DNA of 64,000 nucleotides. Origin: Haematobia irritans (taxonomy: Eukaryota > Arthropoda > Insecta > Diptera > Muscidae). Location: the NCBI RefSeq assembly GCF_050003625.1, contig NC_134400.1, forward strand, positions 193,717,726 through 193,781,725, read 5' to 3'. How positions within the stretch are numbered: the stretch's first letter is position 1; the number at the start of each line of letters is the position of its first letter. A model generated the notes under the pieces. It made no database searches, was not told the DNA's origin, and saw only the letters and a list, made by a program, of their open reading frames with translations. This document shows positions 24,171-35,893 of this stretch, in pieces. A program made the translations under genes and the position numbers.

Positions 24171-24897
24171 GAAAGAGCGAAAAGAGAATGGGTAATTATT
24201 CAACAATGTATGATGGAGAGATCAGTCTGTGGAAGTAGCTCGTAACGAACGGGTGGGTTTTTGTTTTTCGCGTAAATTGAAAAACATGATTGGCGACATT
24301 CTGTCTGCTGCATTCAAAATGTGTGCATAAATATTTTGAACGCAACAACAAATCATAGCAAAGGGTTGAAATAAATAAAGTGTGCAACAACAAACGGCCA
24401 CGTGGTAAAGGTTGGAAAAAAATATATGAGAGAACGCATTTGAAATTACCTGTGTTTTTTATGGTATTGTAAAAATGGAAAACAATCTACGTTTATTGAA
24501 GGTAAGAAATTGTGAAATGTGAATACCGTTTTCCATTGAAGCCTGTTTACATTAAACGGACTAAAATAATATATTTTTTATTCATTTCTTTTAGTGACCA
24601 ATTTTATTTCGTGAAATTGACCATTCAATCCCATCAATTCCATCATTTTATCAAATATATAAGAATATGTTTGCAATAAAAAAATTGGGTATTGATCTTT
24701 AAAATTATAAATTTTTTTCACTCCTAGTTTTCTTAAAACCAAGAGCGGTATGGGTTTGTTGGAAGATTCACCTTGAAGTTGCGAAGTGGCGTTGGCATTA
24801 AATTGCATTTTTGTTTTACCCGCCTTTTTCAGTTTGAACCCAAGTAGAGAGCAGTATATCTGATATATAAACTAATGAGCTGAATTATGTAATGGTA
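24171..24897. other. Non-repetitive stretch with a weak minus frame
   Basis: More complex than its surroundings. A 76-residue minus frame (24578-24808, MQFNANATSQLQGESS start, IFDKMMELMGLNGQ inside) has balanced composition, but I recognise no family. On the plus strand, GAAG|GTAAGAAATTG at 24500 and TTCATTTCTTTTAG at 24582-24595 look like splice sites for an intron of about 95 bp; the joined frame would stop at once after MENNLRLLK. It could be the interior of a long MITE3-type element or a fragment of a host gene; I cannot decide. Confidence 0.3.
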
Positions 24898-26559
24898 AAC
24901 CAGTAAGGAAAGTCTAAAGTCGGGCGGGGCCGACTATATTATACCCTGCACCACTTTGTAGATCTAAATTTTCGATACCATATCACATCCGTCAAATGTG
25001 TTGGGGCTATATATAAAGGTTTGTCCTAAATACATAAATTTAAATATCACTCGATCTGGAAGAATTTGATAGACTTCTACAAAATCTATAGACTCAAAAT
25101 TTAAGTCGGCTAATGCACTAGGGTGGAACACAATGTTAGTAAAAAAATATGGGAAACGTTTAAATCTGAAGAAATTTTAAGGAAACTTCGAAAAAGTTTA
25201 TTTATGATTTATCGTTCGATATATATGTATTAGAAGTTTAGGAAAATTAGAGTCATTTTTACAACTTTTTGACTAAGCAGTGGCGATTTTAGAAAGAAAA
25301 TGTGGGTATTTTGACCATTTTTGTCGAAATCAGAAAAACATATATGGGAGCTATATCTAAATCTGAACCGATTTCAACCAAATTTGGCACGCATAGCTAC
25401 AATGCTAATTCTACTCCCTGTGCAAAATTTCAACTAAATCGGAGTTAAAAATTGGCATCTGTGCTCATATGAGTGTAAATCGGGCGAAAGCTATATATGG
25501 GAGATATATCTAAATCTGAACCGATTTCAACCAAATTTAGCACGCATAGCTACAATGCTAATTCTGCTCCCTGTGCAAAATTTCATCTAAATCGGACCAA
25601 AAAATTGGCCTCTGTGGTCATATGAGTGTAAATCGGCCGAAAGCTATATATTGGAGCTATATTTAAATCTGAACCGATTTCAACCAAATTTTGCACGCAT
25701 AGCAACAATGCTAATTCTACTCTGTGTGCAAAATTTTAACTAAATCGGAGCAAAAAATTAGCCTCTGTGGTCATATGAGTGTAAATCGGGCGAAAGCTAT
25801 ATATGGGAGATATATCTAAATCTGAACCGATTTCAACCAAATTTAGCACGCATAGCTACAATGCTAATTCTGCTCCCTGTGCAAATTTCATCTAAATCGG
25901 ACCAAAAAATTGGCCTCTGTGGTCATATGAGTGTAAATCGGCCGAAAGCTATACATGGGAGCTATATCTAAATCTGAACCGATTTCAACCAAATTTGGCA
26001 CGCATAGCTGCAATGCTAATTCTACTCCCTGTGCAAAATTTCAACCAAATTGGGGTAAAACTCTGGCTTCTGGGACCGTATTAGTCCATATCGGGCGAAA
26101 GATATATATGGGAGCTATATCTAAATCTGAACCGATTTCAATAAAACTTGGCGCACTTGACCATAGTCCTAATTGTTCTTCTTGTGCACAATTTTAAGTA
26201 AATTAGGTTAAAACTCTGGCTTCTGGGGCCATATAAGTCCATATCGGGCGAAATATATATATGGGAGCTATATCTAAATCTGAACCGTTTTCTTCCAAAA
26301 TCAATAGGGATCTATTCTGAGCCAAAACACATACTTGTGCCAAATTTGAAGTCGATTGGACTAAAACTGCGACCTAGACTTTGATTACAAAAATGTGTTC
26401 ACGGACAGACGGACAGACGGACATCGCTATATCGACTCAGGAGCCCACCCTTAGCATTTTTGCCAAAGACAACATGTGTCTATCTCGTCTCCTTCTGGGT
26501 GTTGCAAACATATGCACTAACTTATAATACCCTGTTCCACAGTGTGGAGCAGGGTATAA
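24898..26559 (+). mobile_element. DLE-A, complete copy
   Basis: Starts AACCAGTAAGGAAAGTCTAA and keeps every landmark of the copy at 12699: hairpin, left arm, about six 153-bp units, CGGACAGACGGACAGACGGA tract at 26402-26422, and a hairpin end at 26529-26558. It is very similar in sequence to that copy. Two adjacent units (25480-25640 and 25780-25940) share rare changes such as AAATTTAGCACG and CTGCTCCCTG, pointing to a recent internal duplication. Confidence 0.9.
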
Positions 26560-26924
26560 TTATTCTGTTTACTTTCAGAAAAAACTAATTTAGCTTACAG
26601 GCTGCTGATTTATTGGAAATCTAGGCACATCTACATATTAGAAAGAACATGCTAACATGGTTATTGTTATAAGGGAGATAATGATTTATATAATTTATTT
26701 TTTCACCCTATAGTTGTTATTGATAGTAATTGTATTTGTAAGTTATGTTAGAACAAAACACAAATGACAAGAACCAAATTTATGTGTCTATAGCATAATT
26801 CAAAAAATAATAAAATATTATATATGTTTTATAAGAAACACATATTTTCTTTTGTTTCAAATAAAACTAAATACCATTTTGGGGTCGCAATATATAATTT
26901 TTTTTTATTGAAATTTATAGCAAA
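26560..26924. other. AT-rich DNA, no gene seen
   Basis: No open frame or known repeat. It could be the second half of the stretch at 24171-24897, since the intervening DLE-A looks like a simple insertion. Confidence 0.4.
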
Positions 26925-27175
26925 ATTTCAATTAATTATTTAATTGAATGAATCAAATAGTTGATTGATTTTTGTCACAAAATTAGTTAAAATTTTAATT
27001 GATTCAATTAAAACTGTGATTGAATTTTATGTTAAAAATCAATCATGTTTTTAATTGATTCAATCACACAATTAATTGATTCCGTGACAAAAGTCAATTA
27101 AATTTGTAATTAAAAATCGTGTTGGTTTTCAATCACAATGGGTGATTGATACTATCATCTTCGTGATTGAAGACA
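26925..27175 (-). mobile_element. ATTGA-rich MITE3-like segment
   Basis: TTAATTGATTCAATTAAAAC and CAATCACACAATTAATTGATT motifs like those at 23868-24170. It passes without a clear end into the satellite through ATCTTCGTGATTGAAGAC. About 60 bp of it (27126-27175) recurs at 27286-27335, so a 160-bp block was duplicated together with satellite. Confidence 0.6.
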
Positions 27176-28165
27176 ATTTTGTCAAAATTTTATTACTATA
27201 AAAAATTTAGTCAAAATTTTATTTCTATAAAAAATTTTGTCAAAATTTTATTTCAATAGAAAATTTTGTCAAAATTTTATTACTGTTTTCAATCAAAATG
27301 GGTGATTGATACTATCATCTTCGTGATTGAAGACAATTTTGTCAAAATTTTATTACTATACAATATTTTGTCAAGATTTTATTTCTATAAAAAATTTTGT
27401 CAAAATTTTATTTCAATAGAAAATTTTGTAAAAATTTTATTACTATAAAAAATTTTGTCAAAATTTTATTTCTATAAAAAATTTTGTCAAAATTTTATTT
27501 CAATAGAAAATTTTGTCAAAATTTTATTACTGTACAAAATTTTGTCAAGATTTTATTTCTATAGAAAATTTTGTCACGATTTTATTTCTATAGAAAATTT
27601 TGTCAAAATGTTATTACTATACAAAATTTTGTCAAGATTTTATTTCTATAGAAAATTTTGTCAAAATTTTATTTCTATAGAAAATTTTGTAAAAATTTTA
27701 TTACTACACAGAAAAAAATGTCACGAAAATTTTTTCAATTAAAATTTTAAGTGAGTTTAAAAAAATTGTTCAATTAAAAATTTAATTGATTCAACAAATT
27801 TTTTAATTTAAACAAAAATCAATCACAAAAATTAATAGTATCAATTAATTTTTTAATTGGATCAATTAATTGTTTAATTGACCTTCAATTAATTTTTTAA
27901 TTGATACTATCATTTCTGTGATTGAAGACATTTCAATTAAAAAATTAATTGGATCAATTAATTTCGTGATTGAATCAGAAAAAAAAATTTTTGTGTGTAT
28001 ACAAAATTTTGCCAAGATTTTATTTCTATAGAAAATTTTGTCAAAATTTTATTTCTATAGAAAATTTTGTAAAATCTTTATTACTATACAAAATTTTGTC
28101 AAGATTTTATTTCTATAGATAGTTTTGTCAAGATTTTATTTCTATAGAAAATTTTGTCAAACTGA
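27176..28165 (+). repeat. 29-bp satellite array, block 5, with MITE3 inside
   Basis: Satellite in the block 1 orientation, with units alternating TATTACTATACAAA and TATTTCTATAGAAA. MITE3 (27707-27997) interrupts it. The flank resumes in phase after the element. Frames 27266-27448 and 27455-27742 are artefacts of the repeat. Confidence 0.9.
27707..27997. mobile_element. MITE3 (291 bp) in satellite
   Basis: Left end CACAGAAAAAAATGTCAC and right end AAATTTTTGTGTG, with TA at 27705-27706 and 27998-27999. The satellite reads ATTACTATACAAAATTTTG when the element and one TA are left out, so the insertion is precise. The interior is made of AATTAATTTTTTAATTG-type motifs with strong self-complementarity. 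Confidence 0.85.
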
Positions 28166-28390
28166 ATTATTTACGTATTTAATCGGCCTTGTTTGTTTAA
28201 TATATACCCCGTATGGACTAACTTACAATTGTGAAGACGGTGTTAAGAAGTTTTAAGATACCTTACCATCGGCAAGTGGTACCGCAACCCAAGTAATTCC
28301 ATTGTGGATGACAGTCTTTATTAGTAGTTTCTATGCAATTCATGGTGGTGGGTACATAAGATTCGGAGTGGCCAAACGTACGGCCGTATA

Positions 28391-29694
28391 AAGGGTAATA
28401 CGGTCAAAATTTGGTCAAGGGAAAACGCGTGTAAATCGGTGAAATCGTTTATTTAAAAAATCAAATTAATTTTCTTTTTCAAGTTCAATTAGTATAAAAT
28501 TCAGGAAAAATATTCAGTTAGGCTTTCGCTTTTCCAAATCCGAATTGCCGGGCCTCACGCTTGACACCTGCCATCAGATTTTGTACAGCCACCTGGTCCA
28601 CCTTCTTCGCCGCAGAAAGCCAGTTTGCCTTGAACTGCTGCTCGTCCTTAGCAGTTTTTTTGGTCTTCTTTAGGTTCCGCTTGACAATAGCCCAGTATTT
28701 CTCAATTGGGCGGAGCTCTGGCGTGTTGGGAGGGTTCTTGTCCTTGGGAACCATCTGCACGTTGTTGGCGGCATACCACTCCATTGCCTTTTTACCGTAA
28801 TGGCAAGATGCCAAATCCGGCAAAAACAGTACGGAACAACCGTGTTTCTTCAGGAAAGGCAGCAGACGTTTATTCAAACACTCTTTCACGTAAATTTCTT
28901 GGTTGACAGTCCCGGAAGCTATGAAAATGCTGCTTTTCAAGCCACAGGTACAGATGGCTTGCCAAACCAGATATTTCTTTGCGAACTTTGACAGTTTTAT
29001 GTGCTTGAAAATATCTGCTACCATTCCCCTTCCTTTTGCCGTATAAAACTCCTGTCGCGGAAGCTGCTTGTAGTCGGCTTTGACGTAGGTTTCGTCGTCC
29101 ATTACCACGCAGTCAAACTTCGTCAGCATCGTCGTGTACAGCCTCCGGGATCGCGCTTTGGCCGTCGTATTTTGTTTGTCATCGCGATTTGGAGTCACTA
29201 CCTTCTTGTAAGTCGATAGTCCGGCTCATTTTTTGGCTCGATGCACGGTTGTAGACGATACACCCAGCTTATTTGCGGCATCTCGGAGAGAGAGGATAGG
29301 GTTTCGCTTGAAACTACCGGCAACTCTCTTTGTCGTCTCAGCGGCTTCCGGTTTTCGATTTCCCCCCGGTCCAGATTTCCTGGCTGTCGACAAACGTTCC
29401 CCAAACACTTAAATTACATTTGTAACGGTTGATTGAAGTTGATGAAAAGTTGCCATTTAGCGATTTTGCCAGCTTTGCGTGCGAGTAGCTCGGATGCGCG
29501 AGCAAAATTTTGATACGCTGCTCTTCTTGCTTGGACGGCATTTTGACAACTGAAGAGTGAATTCCAAAATCAAAATAGGAGCAACATTCTACACACACAC
29601 ACCTTCAAAATGAGGGGTGTTCAGGTTTTTTAAATGCAAAATTGAAAGAAATACGTCAAGTTTATATTGACAAAATTTTGACCGTATCACCCTT
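28391..29694 (-). mobile_element. Tc1/mariner DD37E element M2, full length
   Basis: 1,304 bp between inverted repeats (AAGGGTAATACGGTC at the left, GACCGTATCACCCTT at the right), with TA at 28389-28390 and 29695-29696. The untranslated spacers are short: about 127 bp after the stop codon and about 150 bp before the start. It is the longest mariner copy and the only one that keeps all three catalytic residues, although its gene is broken. Confidence 0.95.
28518..29541 (-). pseudogene. DD37E mariner transposase pseudogene (M2)
   Basis: The start MPSKQEEQRIKIL is at 29541; the gene ends with GKAKA and TAA at 28518. From 29198 down to 28518 a 226-residue open frame carries the whole catalytic domain: VVMDDETYV with the first Asp, PDLASCHYG with the second, and PIEKYW with the Glu. 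There are 37 residues between the second Asp and the Glu, which places it in the DD37E group of the Tc1/mariner (IS630) superfamily, described from mosquitoes as ITmD37E. The N-terminal DNA-binding half is broken: nine bases are missing near 29510, an inverted 11-base piece with extra bases at 29445-29455 shifts frame, TAA replaces the Lys codon before VFGE, and TGA follows AKK (29226-29228). Family members are about 340 residues, which this copy would match without the breaks. The catalytic domain alone could be translated but would lack DNA binding. Confidence 0.95.
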
Positions 29695-29706
29695 TATACT
29701 TGTTTT

Positions 29707-31227
29707 ATACTAACCAAAATAATTTGATCAAATCTTCAAAATAAGAAGATGGACAGAACCAACGAAACTTTGAGTAAAATATGAAATAAATTAGTTTTAT
29801 TTAATTAAAACTCTAACTTATGGTAGGATTAACGTGACCCAATGGAGATATCGTATCACCGATTTCACTCGCTGAATCTCCGGACAAGCACCTGAAGCAC
29901 TTATTTTCTCCTACACAAAATGAAATGATGTGGTGTATCTGTCTATCGATATTATTGACATATTTTATGATAATGTAATTATTGTTGCGACACTCATGTT
30001 TTTTTCTCTTTGTGTATACTTAGAAGTTAGCTCCAATAAATATCACATTACAAATTATTTACTTATCTGTAATAAAATGTCATCCAGACTGGCATTACAT
30101 CCACTTGCCTACGACAAATTCAAAAATGAAGTAATCAATAAAGAAGGCTATCTTCAAGATGTCACATTTATCACTGTTAACCATAAATGGGCACATACAT
30201 ACGCGCAGCATACTTAACCCAATCCATTACAAGTGACGGTAGCTCACTTTTTGAGATTTTTCTATAGACCAACTTGAAATTGGTTTGCAAAGACGTTGGA
30301 CGCAATTGCTGGCAAAAAAAAACATACGAGTATGTGATAAATGCATTCTCAAATGATTTTTGTTTGCTTTCTTGGTGGCTGCAGGCTTACTTGGAGATTT
30401 ATGTAAATTTGGCATTTGCTTATGGACAGTTGTTGGTCGTATGTTGTTTGGCGCTTATCACTGACTTTTCTGTTTTCATTATGCCCAACGGAGGCAATTA
30501 ATTAAATGCGTTGATTTGCTAGTAATGATTAAATAATAAATATGCCTGTTTTGAATGTGTATTTAAATGCTCGTTTGGCAAGTGCGAAATTAAATAAAAA
30601 TTTGAAAGGTGTTTAGAGGCAAAACCATTTTTTTTCTCTTGCTCGGGATAGTATTACTGCACATATAGGTAGAGGTGGCATTAAACAAAGTACAAAACAC
30701 TTGGAAGTATGAATTAGAAAAGAAATTGAGAAAATCTGGAACTAGAATAGGATGTGTCCCTAGTGATGTGATAAAAAGGGACCGAATCACGGTTACCACA
30801 GTTGGTAGAATTCTACCAAAAATGATAGATTTTTTTATGGTTTTGTAGATTGATAGAATTCTTGATGTTTTGGTAGATTTTGCAGAAAATTCCTCTCCAA
30901 CTAAGAGGAACTTCACACATTTTTTTATAGAATTTTTTTTTGCACCCAAAAATATTATATTCTTAAAAAAAATTCTCCCAAACAATATTGTGCTCAAAAT
31001 TTTATTTATTTATTTATATATTTACAATCATAATGAATTATGAAAATAAACAGGTAATATAGGTGCTAACAACATAGGTTTTCGACCTGAATGCTCAAAA
31101 TTTTGTTTCTGCCCAATTGTATATTCCCCCACATCTTTCTCACTTCCACGAGATTTTTTAGTTCTTAGCACCTTTTTCTGTAATACAAACATTGTAGAAG
31201 AAATTATTCAATTGTATGATTTTTTTT
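29707..31227. other. Low-repeat region without a recognised gene
   Basis: The longest region without an obvious mobile element in this half of the window. It contains a short frame (see 30077-30217), and two frames (30274-30501 plus, 30590-30997 minus) with low-complexity AT-driven composition that I do not accept as genes. Near 30797-30900 a CAGTTGGTAGAATTCTACCA palindrome followed by AATGATAGATTTTTT and TGATAGAATTCTTGATG resembles a fragment of a small DNA element. Confidence 0.4.
30077..30217 (+). CDS. Short unassigned open frame
   Basis: The frame is open from 29930 and reads MSSRLALHPLAYDKFKNEVI from the ATG at 30077, then KEGYLQDVTFITVNHKWAHT, stopping at 30217. Its amino-acid composition (Lys, Asp, Glu, His, Trp present) is more protein-like than most frames here, and it does not lie in a known repeat. 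I recognise no domain; at 46 residues from this ATG it could be chance, an exon, or a relic. No splice donor is evident before the stop. Confidence 0.2.
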   Translation: MSSRLALHPLAYDKFKNEVINKEGYLQDVTFITVNHKWAHTYAQHT

Positions 31228-31330
31228 TTTTATTTTAATTTTACCTTTTGCCGGACGGGGATTCGAACAGCGGACCACACAGTTTGTAAGGATCAAAGAA
31301 GTAGCTGATCAATTGCCCAAGGAAAAATAA
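31228..31330 (-). mobile_element. tRNA-like SINE head (family 2)
   Basis: On the minus strand the sequence has TTGGGCAATTGATCAGC (a poor A box), then GTGGTCCGCTGTTCGAATCC with a clear B box (GTTCGAATCC, 31258-31267), then CCGTCCGGCAAAAGG and an A-rich tail (31221-31245). The distance between boxes is plausible for a tRNA-derived SINE. No target duplication was found. It is unrelated to SINE family 1. A decayed tRNA gene is the alternative. Confidence 0.5.
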
Positions 31331-31660
31331 AATGTTAATTTTGTAATAACAAGCAACAACCACCAACTTAATTCAATATCGCTCCCTGTTAAATAGCGCT
31401 CCAAGCTACTAAACACATATATGTTTATAGGCTATTTCTAAATTAATATATGTTTGCATTCAAGCATATTATATTTACAAACATTTTATGTCCCAAAAAT
31501 AATATGTTCTAAGATATTAACATATATGTCCCAAACATGTTATGCTAGTTTACGAACATTATATGCTTGCACTCAAAAATATTGTGTTTAAAAATTTGTG
31601 TTCCAAACATATAATGTTTATAGCCAAACATATGAAAAACAGTCTTTTTCAACCGTGTAT
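31331..31660. other. AT-rich region with ACATATATG motifs
   Basis: From about 31410 the motifs ACATATATGTTTATAG, AACATTATATGCTTGC and AACATATAATGTTTATAG recur in both orientations, as in small foldback-type elements, but I cannot define ends. No gene is seen. Confidence 0.4.
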
Positions 31661-31944
31661 GGAAATAAAAATTTTGATAAAACTATCTATAGAGATAACA
31701 TTTTGACAAAATTTTCCGTAGAAATAAAATTTGGAAAAAGCTTTCAATAAAAATTAAATTTTGAAAAATGTTTCTGTGGAAATAAAAATTTAGATAATTT
31801 TATCAAAATTTAGAGATAACATTTTGACAACATTTTGTATGGAAATAAAATTTTGACAAAATATTCTAGGGAAATAAAAATTTTGAGAAAACTTTCACAA
31901 AATTTTTTATAGAAAGAAAATTTTTAAAAAATTTTCTATAGAAA

Positions 31945-33496
31945 AACCAGTAAGGAAAGTCTAAAGTCGGGCGGGGCCGACTATATTATACCCTGCACCA
32001 CATTGTAGATCTAAATTTTCGATACCATATCACATCCGTCAAATGTGTTGGGGGCTATATATAAAGGTTTGTCCCAAATACATAAATTTAAATATCACTC
32101 GATCTGGAAGAATTTGATAGACTTCTACAAAATCTATAGACTCAAAATTTAAGTCGGCTAATGCACTAGGGTGGAACACAATGTTAGTAAAAAATAAATA
32201 TGGGAAACGTTTAAATCTGAAGCAATTTTAAGGAAACTTCGAAAAAGTTTATTTATGGTTTATCACTCGATATATATGTATTAGAAGTTTAGGAAAATTA
32301 GAGTCATTTTTTCAACTTTTCGACTAAGCAGTGGCGATTTTACAAGGAAAATATTGGTATTTTGACCATTTTTGTCGAAATCAGAAAAACATATATATGG
32401 GAGCTATATCTAAATCTGAACCGATTTCAACCAAATTTGGCACGCATAGCTACAATGCTAATTCTACTCCCTGTGCAAAATTTCAACTAAATCGGAGTTA
32501 AAAATTGGCCTCTGTGGTCATATGAGTGTACATCGGGCGAAAGCTTTATATGGGAGATATATCCAAATCTGAACCGATTTCAACCAAATTTGACACGCAT
32601 AGCTACAATGCTAATTCTACTCCCTGTGCAAAATTTCAACTAAATCGGAGCAAAAAATTGGCCTCTGTGGTCAAATGAGTGTAAATCGGGCGAAAGCTAT
32701 ATATGGGAGCTATATCTAAATCTGAACCGATTTCAACCAAATTTGGCACGCATAGCTTCAATGCTAATTCTACTCCCTGTGCAAAATTTCAACTAAATCG
32801 GAGCAAAAAATTGGCCTCTGTGGTCATACGAGTGTAAATCGGGCGAAAGCTATATATGGGAGCTATATCTAAATCTGAACCGATTTCAACCAAATTTGAC
32901 ACGCATAGCTACAATGCTAATTCTACTCCCTGTGCAAAATTTCAACTAAATCGGAGCAAAAAATTGGCCTCTGTGGGCAAATGAGTGTAAATCGGGTGAA
33001 AGCTATATATGGGAGCTATATCTAAATCTGAACCGATTTGGCTGGTATTTTGCAAGTTTTTCGAGACCCATAAAATATTCGGATGTACGGAATTTGAGGA
33101 AGATCGGTTGATATACACGCCAATTATGACCAGATCGGCGAAAAATATATATGGCAGCTATATCTAAATCTGAACCGATTTTTTCCAAAATCAATAGGGA
33201 TCGTCTTTGAGCCGAAACAGGACCCTATACCAAATTTTAGGACAATCGGACTAAAACTGCGAGCTGTACTTTGCACACAAAAATACATCAACAGACAGAC
33301 AGACAGACGGACAGACAGACAGACGGACAGACAGACGGACAGACAGACAGACGGACATCGCTAAATGGACTCAGAATTTAATTCTAAGCCGATCCGTATA
33401 CTAAAAGGTTGGTCTATGATTACTCCTTCTTGGCGTTACATACAAATGCACAAACTTATTATACCCTGTACCACAGTAGTGGTGAAGGGTATAAAA
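31945..33496 (+). mobile_element. DLE-A/U composite: A start, U hairpin end
   Basis: Start end AACCAGTAAGGAAAGTCTAA and the A left arm, then about five A-type 153-bp units. At about 33035 it switches to U-type sequence (GGCTGGTATTTTGCAAGTTT, AATATTCGGATGTACGGAA). The U tail follows: a (GACAGACG)n tract at 33293-33357, TAATTCTAAGCCGATCCGTA, TCCTTCTTGGCGTTACATAC and the hairpin TACCCTGTACCACAGTAGTGG…AGGGTATA. The same start thus carries a different end from the copy at 12699. Confidence 0.88.
33293..33357. repeat. (GACA/GACG)n microsatellite
   Basis: About 65 bp of GACA and GACG tetranucleotides. It occupies the position of the (GTCY)n tract described for Drosophila mini-me elements. Confidence 0.95.
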
Positions 33497-33545
33497 AATT
33501 TCAATAGAAATAAAATTTTGCAAAATAAGATTTTTTTAGTTGGTA

Positions 33546-35893
33546 TTTATACCCTTCACCAATACTGTGGTACAGGGTATCATAAGTTTGTGTATTTGTA
33601 TGTAACGCCGAGAAGGAATAGCCATAGACCATCTTTTAGTATACCGATCGGCTTAGAATTAAATTCTGAGTCGATTTAAGGATGTCCGTCTGTCTGCCTG
33701 TTGAAGTATTTTTGTGTGTAAAGTGCAGCTCGCACTTTCAGTCCGATCGTCCTCGAATTTGGCATAGGGTCTTTTTCGGCTTAAAGACGATCCCTATTGA
33801 TTTTGGAAAAAATCGGTTCAGATTTAGATATAGCTGTCATATATATTTATAGCCGATCTGCTAATAAATGACATATTTATCAACTGATCTTCTTCAAATT
33901 TCGTATAATCGAATATTTTGTGAGTCTCGTAAATTTTGTAAAATATCAGTCAAATCGGTTCAGATCCAGATATAGCTTTTATATATAGCTTTCGTCCGAT
34001 TTACACTCCTATGGGCCCAGAGGTCAAAGTTTTACCACGAGTTACGTACAATTTTGCACAAAGAGTAGAACTAACATTATAAATATGCACAGCGAATTTG
34101 ATTGAAATCGGTTCAGATTTAGATATAGCTCCCATATATAGCTTTCGCCCGATTTACACTTCTATGGCCCCAGAAGCCAAATATTTACTCCGAGTTACGT
34201 GAAATTTTGCACAGGGACTAGAGTTAACGTTATAAATACGCGTACCGAATTTGTTGGTAATCGGTTCAGATTTAGATATAGCTCTCATATATAGCATTCG
34301 CCCGATTTACACTTCTATGGGCCCAGAGGTCAAAGTTTTACCCCGAGTAACGTAAAGAGTAGAACTAACATTATAAATATACACACCGAATTTGGTTGAA
34401 ATCGGTTCAGATTTAGATATACCTACCATATATGTTACATCTGTCGGCCGATTTACAGATATGACCAAAATTCCGATTTACAGATATTTCAAAATTTTCC
34501 TCCGATTTACTAGAAATTGTGAACAGGGAATGGAAATATGAGTTTTACTATGTATGCCAAATTTAGATGAAATTGGTAGATATATCTACCAGAGGTCAAA
34601 ATTTCACTCCGATTTACTTGAAGTTTTGTACAGACAGTAGGACTAACATTCTTGCAAGACATGCCAAATTTGGTTAAAATCGGTTCATATTTGGATATAA
34701 CTCCCATATATATTTTTCGCCCGATTTAGATTCATATGACCACGGAAGCCAAAGTTTCATTTCGAAAATTTTGATGTTTTGCACTGAGAGTTCAATTAAA
34801 AGTTTAGCAATGTGTTCCAAAATTGATCAAAATCGGCTCAGAATTTGACAAAGCCCCCGGTTCCGATTTTAGCAAATATGGCCAAAATACCTACATATTC
34901 CTTGTAAAATTGTCACTGGTAAGTCGAAAACTCGCAAAAATTATTCAAATTTACCTATACTCTAATTCATATATAACAACCTATAAATCATAAATGAAGA
35001 TTTGCGAAATTTTTTGAAATTTAAATATTTCCAATATATTTTTACTAACATGTGGTCCGTCTCGGTTTGTCCAAATTGTCCAAATCGGTTCATACACTGA
35101 AAAAAAAGCATACTCGGTTCCAAAGATTTTGTCTTTACTTTAAAAAATTTGGTATTGATTCCGAGCCAAAGAAGCGGAGAATACAAGTAAGGATACTTTT
35201 AATACAGAATTCTCTTTTAAATTTAGGTTTTGTGTACTTGCTTCTAGGAAGCAAATTTTAATTTTTCACTTTCTCAGCTTTTTTTCTTCATATGCTATCA
35301 AAGTCCTTTAAAAACGAGTTAACGGCAACTTTATTTTCCAAATTAGGACTCGACTTCCAGTAGAAATTATGCTATGTTTGAAGTAAAAAACTTCTTTAAA
35401 ATAAAGTTTTGAAAAACATGTCCTATATTTGAACGATTTTTTGCTTTATAGTCAAGATGCAAAAAGACAAAAAATTTAAAGACAATTTCATTAAATTTAA
35501 AGAATTTTTCTGAATTATTAAAGTCAAGTTGAACTTAGCCTATAAATTTTTTCTTTCATGTTAAGATACCCATTTTTAAGTCAAATCACTTAATTATAAG
35601 AACATAATGACTTCATTGAAAAGTTTATCGACTTTTGGACAAGGAAAATAACTTTATTTTAGAGAAATACGTCTTCTATGCTAAGCAAAATTTGTATTCG
35701 TATTTTAACGACATGAAATTTTTGACCTCACGACAAAATTTTTTTCAGTGTATTTAAATATTTCTATATGGGAAAATAAACATTTATATAGCTCCTAACA
35801 AATTTGATGGTGTTAAGGTGTTGGTATACATAGTGGTGAAGGGTATAATATGTTATAGTCGGCCTCGCCCGACTTTAGACTTTTCTTACTTGT
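33546..35893 (-). mobile_element. DLE-U, diverged long copy with MITE2 inside
   Basis: Hairpin end TACCCTTCACCAATACTGTGG at 33549, then GTATGTAACGCCGAGAAGGA and CCGTCTGTCTGCCTG. Diverged units follow (TTTCGCCCGATTTACACT at several positions). The start-end hairpin TCGGCCTCGCCCGACT is at 35861-35876, ending CTTACTTGTT. Many units differ from the A consensus, suggesting an older copy. The intact MITE2 at 35095-35750 lies in its left arm. Confidence 0.85.
35095..35750 (+). mobile_element. MITE2, intact copy (656 bp)
   Basis: CACTGAAAAAAAAGC and AAATTTTTTTCAGTG ends, with TA at 35093-35094 and 35751-35752, inside DLE-U. The 69-residue plus frame 35052-35261 and the 74-residue minus frame 34962-35186 overlap its edge and are not conserved in the other copies. 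Confidence 0.9.

Larger units (their letters stand above)
28199..29706 (-). mobile_element. DLE-T end fragment, split by mariner M2
   Basis: TATACCCCGTATGGACTAAC, then CCGCAACCCAAGTAATTCC and GTACATAAGATTCGGAGTGG, the last 200 bp of DLE-T, ending GGCCGTA|TATACTTG across the mariner at 28391-29694. A parallel fragment with the same left boundary lies at 39520-39716. Confidence 0.8.
31661..33527 (-). repeat. 29-bp satellite remnant split by a DLE
   Basis: Degenerate reversed satellite at 31661-31944 (ATTTTGACAAAATTTTCCGT and similar) continues as one unit at 33497-33527 (ATTTCAATAGAAATAAAATT). The composite DLE at 31945-33496 therefore inserted into satellite. Confidence 0.8.

Noticed and set aside
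28561..29219. Plus-strand frames opposite the M2 transposase, and the minus-strand frames opposite M1 and M3
   Set aside because: Antisense shadows of the transposase gene, conserved only because the gene is.
30590..30997. 135-residue minus frame
   Set aside because: AT-driven Ile/Lys/Phe composition with no recognisable motif and no neighbouring gene signals; part covers a possible MITE fragment.
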